Assembly: GCA_030544215.1 (NCBI GenBank)
Contig: JARZZO010000004.1
Location: 13,752,501-13,816,500 of the forward strand
DNA: 64,000 bases
Direction: 5' to 3'
From: Zantedeschia hybrid cultivar
Taxonomy: Eukaryota; Streptophyta; Magnoliopsida; Alismatales; Araceae
Both the position numbers and the translations under genes were made by a program. Under the pieces are notes generated by a model that was not told the origin of the DNA, did no database searches, and worked only from the letters and a program-made list of their open reading frames with translations. Of the stretch, positions 34,309-44,520 are shown in pieces (position 1 is the first letter of the stretch; every line of letters begins with the position of its first letter).

Positions 34309-34885
34309 TATCATTGTCCATTGGGGTTGCTCCAAACAATGGAGCCATCCTACCAATAGACTCAATTTAATTTATTCATTATCGCTCATAATGACCGAAT
34401 TAGGAGCATGCAATTTTGCCCTCATGCTATCAAAAAACACACTGAGACATCGTTGCATTGAAGCCATCCGACAACCTTAGCGTACCAATTGATGGGATGC
34501 AAATTTGCACAGTATTAACCATCCTCAGTCGAGATGCAAGAAAGTAGGCTCAGAAATAAAAAGTTAATATTGACCGAAATCATTGTCCAGTGGGGTTTCT
34601 CCAAGCGGTGGAATCATTCGACCAATAGACTCATTTCCACTATTTCATCAGTACCCAATGAGTGAATTAGGAGCGTGCAATTTTGCCTCCTGCTATCCAA
34701 ATAACCCACTGAGATTTGGTTGCATTGAGGCCATCCGACCATCCCAGCGTAGCAATGGATAGGGTTGCAAAATTCCATGCACCGTTCGCAGACTCGAAAA
34801 CTGGAGGATGGTTGGACAAAATCATTGTCCAGTGGGGTTGCTCCAAGTAGTGGAACCATCTGTCCAATAGACTTATTTACATTAT
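34309..34885. repeat. Tandem repeat of a ~240-270-bp unit inside the Harbinger element
   Basis: Three successive copies start at ATCATTGTCCAKTGGGGTT (34309, 34579 and 34820); the third is cut short. Each continues CTCCAA..GTGGA.CCAT..CCAATAGACT and then a block ending in GCAAATTTGC or GCAAAATTCC. On the minus strand one copy is open for about 99 codons, but neither its sequence nor its phase is kept between copies, so coding is unproven. It lies 3' of the transposase. Confidence 0.8.
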
Positions 34886-35158
34886 TTTTCCTCCTGCAGA
34901 AAAAAAAAAACACGTACGTATTACATGTATGTTGTCAATGAACATGCTTGAAATTAATTTGAAAATTGCTCATAAAAATAAAATACGGTAGTTCAGTAAG
35001 CTCAATTACTAAGAAGGAAATGTTCAACATAAGCAACAACAAATATGATGCATAAAGCATATGAAAAATCAAACAGGACATAAGCAAATAGATAATAAAG
35101 TCAAATGTCGAGCAAGATGCGGAACAGAACACCGAACATGAGACATGACGAACGCAAC

Positions 35159-38100
35159 TCATGTCCAGAGTGCGTTAACAATCAACTCCCTAATCTGCCT
35201 TCCTAGCGTAACCTCAGCCCTGCTAAGAGTGATGTCAATCGGAACGTCTTCATCACCATCATCCTCACTAACTGCTTGTTCATTGTTCTCGCAGTTGAAG
35301 TAATAATCATATCCCTGAGATCGACGTATGAAGTTGTGAATAACAGCGCGTGCAATGACCATCTTCCTCTGCGTCGCCCAGGGGTACATGTTCCCCTCCT
35401 TTAGCATCTGAAAGCGATTCTTCAAGACGCCAAATGCTCTCTCCACAACATTCCTTAACTGATCCTGACGGTGGTTGTACTTCTCTTCTTTGTTCGCATA
35501 TGTACGATTTTGTTCCCCCCGAAATGATGCCAAGTGATATCTTTGGCCACTATATGAAGCTAAGAAACCACTTGAGTTTGCATACCCAGAATCCACAAGA
35601 TAATACTTTCCACGAGGGACAGTCAATCCCCCTTTGTCCAAAGCCCATTTAAGCACCCGCACGTCGGCAGCCGATCTTTCCCAACCAATTGCAACGTATT
35701 GGAAGGTGAGGTCGAAGGACACGACACCCATGACATTATGGCTAATGAAACCTTTGCGATTTCTGAATCGTCCGTGGTGTATCCGTGCCACATTCGCCAA
35801 GACATGCGTCCCGTCAATGGTTGCAATCGCATCCTACATGGTTGTACAGAAAAGAAGAATATGAGAACATTTATTAGTCAATGTGAAGACGCACATCACG
35901 ACTAAGCATAATAAGTGTACAGTAGCAATGTGGTCACCTTGTGTAATGACCCGCCATCCTATGACCGGAGACCCGATCACTAAATGGATGTTGGCCCATT
36001 AACTACGGTTTACACCCGGATCTCACACAACATCTGGAGGAGTAAGTGCTAAACAAGGCTAAATATAACAATCACACGGACTACAAAGGTAAGCAAGTGC
36101 GCAGGAAGGAAAATAACAATGTCCGTATACAGTCCAACAATAATTACATGTCCAACAAATTAAATAAGTACAGGCAGAAAGAAAGTACAACAACATCGGG
36201 GCATACCCCAGAATAGAGACAGCTGCTGGTCCGCACACCAAGAAGGCACCACACGCCTCCACACGCCGCGAAGTCCACACCTGAAACCGCAGGGAGTGAG
36301 CCACACCAGAATTGGGCTCAGTAGGGATCATCCGATCCCCTGCCTCCCACTCACACACCCACAAGTGCAACAACATGGATATATGGCAATTAAGCAAAGC
36401 AGTAAACATAGCACCCAAATCTGATATGAAACGTACGATAAGCAGTGTAGCAAGAACCATTCTAAGCAACCCGAAGAACCCAACACAGAGTCACGTCTCA
36501 TAGCCAAAGTCCACGAAGCGACTGAACCACACTGTCGACCGAAGTCAAACGTCGCCTCCCAACACTACCACCACTGCTCACACCTGTCCACCCCTACAGT
36601 GTTCCGGGGCACTGTAGGGTGAGGCAGTGAGTCAAACTAGGACTAGCTGGAACCAGTGTACCGCCACTGTCAGCTACGTGTGCACACAAGCAGTCTAGAC
36701 TACTGTCCTACCGTCCGGATTGCCTCCACGCTAGGCCTCAGCGCTTCAGGAGGGCCCTGGGGACCGGCGAACCCCCGTCAAGCCGAAGCTATAGGAACTA
36801 CCCACAACCCTAACCTCCCGGGCTGCGTCAGGCCAAAGGGCTAAGGGTACCACTCGTAACCTTGATCAAAGGTCACATCAGGCCCAATGGCTACAGGGGT
36901 AAAACAACTCCACAACCAGCTCCACAGCCAGAAACGCGCCGGAAGCTGCCACGACAAACAGGGAAACCCGACCCGCTGAGACCAAACAGCAACCCCTCGG
37001 ATAGCACACCGGCTACTCCGGCCCGACGGGCTCAAGGTGGTCCTGCTTCCCTCAGCCAAAGGTAAACCACAACATGTACCCCTCCTCCCACCGGTACGGC
37101 ACAATGCCTCACAGACACCATGGCCCTTTCCCCACCGGCCCATGGTGACAAACGTAAACCACAGTCATTCCGATCCACAGTTGTATAAGCACACACACAC
37201 ACATAACATGAAGTAATTCCACTCACACAGAAGTCCTCAGTCTAAGTGTACAACGTAAACCATGCATTTGAACCGCTCAACAGTGAAACACATGTTAAAA
37301 ACCAGCACTTAGACAGTTCTGTCTTGAATCGCGTCGACCGAGGTCGACGCCATTCAAGCCCCTCAGACAGGTTCATTAAAAGCCAGATTATTCCTTGAAA
37401 CGCGTTGTCATAGGGAGTCGCCCTTTAAAACGCGTCCATGTCCACAGACGCCATTCACATCGAAATCCCAGATTTACATACCCTCACTCGGGGTGATTTC
37501 CTGCCTAAATGGCGTCATGATGGCCCGACGTCCTTTCGAAAAGGCATCGTCCATCCATGACGTCATTTAGCGCCAGAATCCCTATTTCGTGAAACCTCGA
37601 ATAGGGAGGTTTATGTCATAAAAGGCGTCGTACTGCCCTGACGTCCTTCTAAAAGGCGTCGACCAGGCATGACGCCGTTTAGCGCCAGAAACCTGGTCTC
37701 CTGGTTCGAACCGAGGGTTTCTCCCTTAACCCCAAACATCCCGAAAAGCCCCAAAACAAGAAGGGGAGGAAGAGGAATTCAACCACCACAAGCATGCTAC
37801 GAATCCACGATCACAAGCACAGCCATACCCACAAGGAAACTCCCCTAAACATGCTCAATCTAGCCCAAACACGTCATGGCACGCCAAGGAAAACACGAGC
37901 AACACATGCAAGGTTCGTCCCCCTACCGGTTCTTGAACTCCTCCAAGCTCCTCGCCGCTGACCCGCCGCACCGCAGACCGCCGCCGGTACCCTCGAGGAC
38001 GCCGCCACTCCGCCGGGACGTCGGCCGCCGTCCGGAGAATGGAACGCCGCGAAGGAGGTGGTGGAGGTAGAGGTGAGAGGTAAAGAGGCTATGGAGTGAT

Positions 38101-39175
38101 GGAAGAGGAAGAAGAGGAAGGGAAGGGAGGAAGGAGGGCGGAGAGAGCGGAGAGGGCGAAGAGAGAGAGTGGGAAGGCGAAAAATGAGGGAAAGAAGGAG
38201 AGGCTCGCGGGGTCAATATGAATCTAGCTAAAACGCGTCGATCGAGGCAGACGCCAATCAGTCTGACAGGACAGCCGTACTGACAGCGCTCTGAAACGCG
38301 TCGCTCACCGCGGACGCCGTTCAGACGACAAGACAGGCCGTACTGACAACACTCTGGCGCCGTACCCTGACACCGCAGGGTCGCAGTCTGAATCGCGTTG
38401 ACCTACCTGGACGCCGTTCAGTCGATATGACAGGGGCCGTACTCTCGCGGCCCGAAACCCGCCCACGTGGCGCACATGTGGCACAACAACAAGCAGACCT
38501 AAATGGCGTCCACACACCCTGACGCCTTTTGAAAGGTGTCGAGCAGTGCAGACGTCATTCAGTCTGAACTCTCAAGACCCCCCCCTCAGGGTCCAAACCA
38601 GGGGATCCGGCCCGAACCCGACCCGAATACAGAACCCGAAACCTCAGTCCTTACACCTTGAAGTAGGGGTAGAACGTTTGCTTTCCTTGGATGTGCGGAT
38701 GACACTCACGGACCTGAGCGTGTGTAGGCAACTGAATAAAGTCATACTTTAACTCAACTATCTGCTTTGTGACGAGGTTGACATATCGACTAATCGTTTG
38801 AGAAGAGTGTTGGAACCGCTTGCACATGGATCCCATTGCAACGCCATGGCCGGTAGCATATAAGAACATACCAAGTTGCTTCGTCGCTATCACATGGCGC
38901 GAGTCCCTCAAAAGGCCACGACTCACAAGTAAGTCACATAGTTGTAAAAACATGGAAGGATGCACTCGAAATATCTGGTAAGACCTTTCGTCATGTCCAT
39001 CTAGTATCTCATGGATCCATGTGTGGCCGAATAGAGCAGAGTTATGCATACGTCGACGTATGCGTGGAGCGTATTCATTCTCAATGTGCGCAATAATTGT
39101 GTCCTCAATCACATTCAACAGTTTTTCGTCCTCTAATAAGAAGTTCAATACAACGTCAAAAAATTCTACATGCAA
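35159..39175 (-). CDS. PIF/Harbinger DDE transposase, two exons (35159-35833 and 38657-39175)
   Basis: Exon 1 (38657-39175) encodes 173 residues: an N-terminal region with MHNSALFGHTWIHEILDGH, a helix-turn-helix-like segment near SQTISRYVNLV, and an end at FYPYFK. Exon 2 (35159-35833) starts DAIATIDGTH and gives 224 residues with the triad: D in TIDGTH, D in LVDSGYAN, E in VERAFGVLKNRF. Joining at phase 0 across GT...AG gives about 397 residues, usual for a plant PIF/Harbinger transposase (DDE_Tnp_4). No stop or frameshift is seen in either exon. The start is unclear: the frame is open upstream and no ATG lies near 39175; the first internal Met is at about 39046. The intron holds a 2.7-kb solo LTR at its very first base. 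The protein would cut and move the element together with its Myb partner, whose copy here is broken. Confidence 0.88.
35942..38655. mobile_element. Solo LTR S3 (dyad-bearing family), 2714 bp, in transposase intron
   Basis: Starts TGTAATGACCCGCC and ends CTCAGTCCTTACA: the S1/S2 family in inverted orientation. The perfect duplication CCTTG flanks it (35937-35941 and 38656-38660). It is about 630 bp longer than S1 and S2, and has twelve dyads (left half-sites 37331-38536), two of which are in the region 38480-38560 next to its end. Its top strand starts TGTAATGACCCG, so if that is the true LTR start it lies antisense to the transposase. Short frames inside it show no domains. Confidence 0.9.
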
Positions 39176-39249
39176 GCCATTATAATAAGTGGGATATAAT
39201 GTTACATAAACCGTACATACGTAAGAAAGTACAATACAACTTATAAAGT

Positions 39250-39609
39250 TCAGATGGACATAAGTAGAACGGTAAGTAATATCATGAGGATGACTACAAC
39301 GACGTACATGAGTATCATTACAACAAACGATTGCCAGTCAAAGTGGAGAGCGTGTGTAAAGGAGGCAGGTGGCCTTGCAACTACTTGCTCAGATGTGCAA
39401 GGCACAACATAATACCGAGGAACTTCTGTTCGTCTCTCTGGACATTGTTGGACGATACCAGAGAATGCACACTGGGCCTCCTCAATTGAATGAAAGCCCT
39501 TATAACGAGTCCCGGGGTACCCATTAACTTGGGCAAAGCATTCAGGCCAAGTGAAATATAGCCTTGGCTCACGCCCAATCCAAACAACATAACATCTGTA
39601 CCGCCCCAT
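39250..39609 (-). CDS. Small viroplasmin-like (RNase H1 N-terminal) protein with C-terminal membrane segment
   Basis: Starting at the ATG at 39607-39609, the product is 119 residues; an in-frame ATG 27 bases upstream is an alternative. Residues 3-50 fit the RNase H1 N-terminal / caulimovirus viroplasmin fold: YVVWIGREPRLYFTWPECF, then AQVNGYPGTRYKGFHSIEEA and an alanine/phenylalanine turn. This small domain binds RNA-DNA hybrid or double-stranded RNA in RNase H1. The C-terminus is a hydrophobic stretch of about 25 residues (SFVVMILMYVVVVILMILL), probably a tail anchor. No catalytic RNase H follows. It sits on the same strand between the Harbinger transposase and the Myb-like gene, 75 bp from the transposase frame, so it is likely element cargo. 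The frame is intact. Function is unknown; a host gene fragment captured by the element is the main alternative. Confidence 0.68.
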   Translation of the reverse strand: MGRYRCYVVWIGREPRLYFTWPECFAQVNGYPGTRYKGFHSIEEAQCAFSGIVQQCPERRTEVPRYYVVPCTSEQVVARPPASFTHALHFDWQSFVVMILMYVVVVILMILLTVLLMSI

Positions 39610-39858
39610 ACCTACAAAGGTGTCAAAAACCTGCACTTACTTCGATGAGTACCCACAGTAGTAAAACATAATGAACACGCAACAAGTATGAATAAGAGTA
39701 TATAAATCTTAATACATGTTCCAAGTCAACACACAATCCAAGTCAACATAAGAAATTAATAACAACAACTATGAAGAAGAAGGTACGAATTCTATGACTG
39801 AAAATAAATATTATCCGAATATAACATCCAAGTCAACACATAAGAAATCACAAATCCA

Positions 39859-40953
39859 CTACCCCACGTGGTGCAACATCCACCGGATCTTCTCCTCATT
39901 ACTCAGGTTCATAAATATTCCGCGATTCCCTGCATCCTTGAAGAGATCCAAGGACCTCACGAACAAGTTTGGATGTAGGTCAGGAACCTCTCGCAATGCA
40001 TCTATACAATCCTTCATAGAAGGAATACGATCTGGCTACTGGGGTGTGCGTTGTGTCTGGATCGGGGTGCAGGGGTAGACACTGTAGAAGCCCGTTCCGC
40101 ACGTATATCTATGACAAGGTCAGTCCGCTTTCAAACAACATCAATAAAATTCGTGATTACAGTGGGGTCCTGAATTGCCTTTCCCTTCATGTTTGAGGAG
40201 GCACGTTTCTTGCGCGGAGAGTTAACCTCACTATACGAGGCCATGGTTCTAGTTTGGGGTGTGGGAGGGGAAGCCATGTAACCGGCGGAGACACCCATGA
40301 CCAAGTCATCATCTTCTTGGTCTCCCTGAAGTGCGGCAAGAAAATCATGGGCAGGTGTGCATTGTGACTAACTATGCATACTGTAGTCAGTGTTAGCTTG
40401 ATTGGAATTGTAAGCAGGCACACTGTGTCTACGTCGGGTTCCCTCAGCATTTGGACCAAATGTTGTGCTGTAGCTGGCTAGATATTCCATCTCGGTCCTA
40501 AAGGGAAGAGCTTGCCTCTGAGGGAGCTGTACTGTTGACGTGACTGAAAAAAAAGAAAAAGATGGTGTATGAGTGTATGGATCATACAACGTTATGTGCA
40601 TGAAAGTGAACTTCATCACAGGAGATGCTTACCGACAGGATGTCGTCCCAAGACTCCTGAAGTCCAGGGATAGGAATCTTGTTTATATCATCCCATCCCC
40701 AGCCAGTCCTTTGGTCAAGAAGTGTACGCAGAAAATTGTAATTGCGCTTAAGGGTTTTGTATCGATTTTTCAACATGAAATGTTTGCAGTCCAGGTGCGT
40801 CGCGCTATTAAACGTGGAAAGGATTTCATGCCAGACCCCTGGCTTAAACGTTCATTCGATGCAGTTATGCTTATCAAATTGCTCCGTAAGGAAACCTACG
40901 AGGACGCGATCTTGGGCCTTAGTGAAGTTGGGAGCTCGGGTCCCCCGACTCAT
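39859..40953 (-). pseudogene. Myb/SANT-like partner gene (ORF1) of the Harbinger element, broken
   Basis: From the ATG at 40951-40953 (MSRGTRAPNFTKAQDR) the frame gives a trihelix-type Myb/SANT-like domain: FTKAQDRVLVGFL, GVWHEIL, CKHFMLKNRYKTLKRNYNFL, GWGWDD. A TGA sits in the middle of this domain near 40855. A GT donor at about 40632 suggests an intron to about 40543. The second part is low-complexity with a basic cluster SPRKKRASS (possible nuclear signal), and carries a TAG near 40372, a TGA near 40138 and a frameshift near 40030. The end is well kept: MKDCIDALREVPDLHPNLF to WMLHHVG, stop at 39859-39861, the terminal helical region seen in these proteins. The active protein would bind the element ends and aid transposase import. 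Confidence 0.8.
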
Positions 40954-43900
40954 CCTCTCCTCCCCGGAAGACAGACGTTTCGGCTCCGCCACCTTTAATA
41001 TTAGGGCGAACAACATTCTAAAAAAACGAAGCGCGATGATGTATTTAAAATGAAAGTAATACAAGTAATAAGTTCACTGTGTGATAAGAAGTAAGAAATG
41101 AGGAGCATTAGAGAACACACCACTGTTAGACATCGTCCGTGCTCGCTTTCTTGCACTCCTATGACCAGTCTCAATTTATTCATGCATGAAGTAGGGGTGG
41201 CATTAGTGTAAGACTTACAGAAAAATGTAATGAGAAGAAGATAAAAATATTGCAACATGGTAGAAGGAGATAGAAATGTAAAATTGTGGACAAAAAATAA
41301 GGTTTACAGAAAAGCAAATCAGCTACTTAACAAAGAACAATAACGAAGATCAAACAGAAAGGCACATGAAGAGTTCTGGACCAAATCTGAAAATGGTATG
41401 TGCAAGAAAATGTTTCCTTTCTACTTAGCTTTTTGTGAGCATAAATATTTTATAGCAAGGAAGCGCAAAATATTTTATATCACATCACCGACTGCTCTTT
41501 AATTCCTCACAATGTTAAGTGGCCATCACAAAAATAAAAGTTCAATTCATAGTGACTCAAATCATATATCCTACTTTCTTTACATCATTCATACTAAGTT
41601 CATTACAGTAGTTAAAAGGGAAAAGATCTTTGCAGATTTGTGTGACTTTTGGACGACCCTGACATGTAGCATGGCCGTCCAAGAGTGAGAGTAAGAAGCA
41701 GATTGAGGGGCATCCCAGTAAGCTTAATGTTCAACATACTTGGCATGAATAATGGAGGCCTACAAGGAATTCTGATATGGAGTAATTTGTAGACAAGTTT
41801 AAGAAATATGTGACCAAAGTAGGTGTTGGCCAGTACCAAATTGCATATGAAAGTAATGTTAAAAAGAGAATATTGAAAAGGAAATCATTTCATTTGAAAG
41901 ACAAAAGATGATATGGAATAAAATTAATTAACAATTTTACATCAACAGTAGTTTCAGAACAAAATATTTACCACAAATCTCAAAACAAAAGTTGATTGGC
42001 CAATACCAGATTGTCCAATTATTGAAATACAGTTACTGCAAAAAAAGGGTTAACATATTGATCCACATGTTTAAGCATATAGAACAAAGGAAAAATGCAC
42101 TTATTATGAAGTGAAAATTTTTAAATAAGACCAAAACAAAATCCTCACATTGATTTATGAAGGCAATAAAAACAGTGAGAGCCACAAAAAAAGGACTAAA
42201 GAAGATAGTGAAATGATAAAGTATGAATGATGTAAAGAAAAACCCTTACACTGATTTTTGTGTAAGCTAACCCAAGTGTATAGCCATAGTATAGAAAAAT
42301 CAGAAGCTACGAATACAAGATTTTCATGTGAACAAAGAAAACAACTGAAATTGCTCAGAATAAAGACTCACTTCAGAAAAAGAGAGATGAAGGTATTTTT
42401 ATGTATTGAATTAAAATGACGCATTACCACAGTAATGACTAAAATATACTCGCACCTGCACACGTGTTGGCATACAATAACATCAGTAGCAGGGGCAGAA
42501 CTCATATCATTGCCGTGGGGATATCATCCTAGGCCTTGGGGTTAGGTTTTGGGGGAGAAGGAATGACATCAAGATCTATTTAACATCTGAAATCCATGTT
42601 AGAATTAGTGAGGATTATAGAAAAAAGGTGAACAAATGTTTCCTCCAACATCATAAACATGATTAGAGAGATGGCTGTAGCAAACAAGCAAACAAAGAAG
42701 TGAGAATATTCCTCTCCACATAAGCGAAAACACAGCTAAAAAGATCCTTCAAACTAAAAAACTTCTTATGACCAATAAAATTTATATGATCAGTAAAATG
42801 TATATGATCCTTCAAACAAAAAAATGTATATGACCAGTAAAAATGCATATGATAGTCTTCTATTACAAAAAGGCCAAATTAGTTAACTGCATTGTCTAGA
42901 ATAGTGTACATAAATGTTTAGGCAAACAAGGTGGATGCCCCACCTCACAAAACTTCTGAGCATAAGAAATCTTCCTCAAACCACTGTATAATAGATATTT
43001 GAAATATACTAGATTCAATGTCATAGAAGCGTAGGCCTAATCATTGGATTTTTTATTATGTATAGTAGATATAGACTGGACCAATCCATGCTCAATCCCC
43101 AACCCTTCATACCTAGACATAGAGACCAAGGCAAAGAGGAAGGATTGGGGGTTAGAAAGGTTCCCCAATATGCACAGCAAATTTTTGCAATTTGAAGGTT
43201 GATCGAACAAGAAATTTCTGCAATTTGAAGGCTGATCGAACAACAAATTTTCTTAATGTCATCCACATCTTTTCTCAGCTCCAACAACCATCATCCCCTT
43301 GTCATTACTCTTCTTCCTTGTCCTATTCCCCTGTCTCCACCTTTCCTACCTCCCTCCACCACCACCTTCCCCCTTTACGTAAACAAGCATGGTATGTGAT
43401 ATAAACAGTTGTATGTTTTTGTTTTTATGCACTTGTATGTGATCTATTTTTAAGCACAAATCATCTTGGGGTAGAACATGAATATTTTGCACAAATTAGC
43501 TCCGGCTAGAAAGGGAATGGTATACATAAAAACGAAACGTGGGATGAACGGTCTTGGGAAGAGAATATGCTAACCGGAAGTTCCGTTCATGGATGGGCTC
43601 CGCGTTGGAGGATGAAGAAGACACCGTCACCGGCGAACGATCGGCAGGAAGCCGGTGGCTGGAGGAGGATCCATAGCGGGGACGAGCAGCGCCTGTTCTT
43701 CGAAGAACCCCTTTCTCTGGCATCTTCGTTTCGGAAGGAGAGGGGAAACCGTCTCTTTAACAAGGCGAAGCACATGGATGGAAGTAATGGTGATGTGCCC
43801 AGACACTGCAAAAGGACACGAATCTAGACTCTGCCTGCACAGATCCAGGCGTTGGGAAGAGCTCACAGACTGGCTTGATGTCCTAGCCGTGCCTCCTTTG

Positions 43901-44200
43901 ACCTCCTAGTCGCATTGGTGATGTCCTTCCCCTGCAGTAGGAAAGGATCGGACGGAGGGGAGGAGAAGAAGGAAGAAGCAAGGTTTTGGGAGAAGGAAGA
44001 AGCAAGCTTCGTGCTGGTGGACAGGCGGTGAGGCCCGTGACCTGGTGGGACCTGGAGAGGACGACAACAACAGAGAGTTTCGGACATCACTAGGTGTAAC
44101 GGCCGTATTCCACATAGACCGGGGTGTACCCCATTCCATCCTGGGTTAAGGAACCCCCTCCACCAAAGTGGAATAAACCGCATAAGTGGAATAATTTGAG
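40954..44200 (-). other. 5' part of the Harbinger element, no gene recognised
   Basis: Mostly AT-rich. Local direct repeats are seen at 42770-42850 (TATATGAYCAGTAAAA type) and 43185-43255 (CAATTTGAAGGYTGATCGAA twice). Bases 43590-44120 are less AT-rich, with mutually overlapping frames on both strands but no domain. The transposon promoter for the minus-strand genes should lie here. Confidence 0.5.
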
Positions 44201-44312
44201 TTTATTCTGCAAACAAAGTAAGACTTAGAGAAAATAAATTAAATCATTCAACCAGAGTATTCATGTGAATATAAAAATGACCAAATTATTTTTGTAGTTC
44301 GTTAAAATATTA

Positions 44313-44320
44313 TTTATAAA
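44313..44320 (+). promoter_or_regulatory. Possible TATA box of the HP30-like gene
   Basis: TTTATAAA in an A/T-rich stretch, 200 bp before the ATG and 89 bp after the end of the Harbinger element. A weak call, since the surroundings are all AT-rich. Confidence 0.35.
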
Positions 44321-44520
44321 AAATAAAAAAGTAATCAGTTTTTTGGCAAGAGTGACAGGTGTGAGTCGCGTGACCGTGTGATGCGGAGCAGGTTAACCAA
44401 AAACCAAAAACCCTCCTCACTCCTCTCACTCTCTCTATCCATTTCCTTTCGTCTCCTCCTCGCCTCCTCGTTCTGCGCCGGAACGCGGCGAAAGAAGAAG
44501 AGATTGTTGAGAGCAACGCC

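Larger units (their letters stand above)
33234..44224 (-). mobile_element. PIF/Harbinger DNA transposon, complete ends, with nested solo LTR
   Basis: The left end reads GGTTCACTTTGTTTGCAGAA and the complement of the right end reads GTCTTACTTTGTTTGCAGAA, giving a 22-bp terminal inverted repeat. TTA flanks it on both sides (33231-33233 and 44225-44227), the 3-bp target typical of PIF/Harbinger. AGAATAAG-type subterminal motifs cluster at the left end. The coding strand is minus: Myb/SANT-like gene, viroplasmin-like ORF, then a DDE transposase. Without the 2714-bp solo LTR and its duplication the element would be about 8.3 kb. That is on the long side for the superfamily, so further unrecognised insertions are possible. 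Confidence 0.9.

Noticed and set aside
379..38555. Dyad clusters read as CRISPR arrays
   Set aside because: Repeats are dyads with variable linkers inside LTRs of a plant genome; there are no constant direct repeats with equal spacers and no cas genes.
39250..39609. Viroplasmin-like ORF as an integrated caulimovirus
   Set aside because: Only the small N-terminal fold is present; no movement protein, coat, protease or RT of a pararetrovirus lies nearby, and the ORF sits within defined Harbinger ends.
43496..44183. A host gene between the Harbinger coding region and its right end
   Set aside because: Mutually overlapping frames on both strands, none with a domain; it lies inside the transposon termini.
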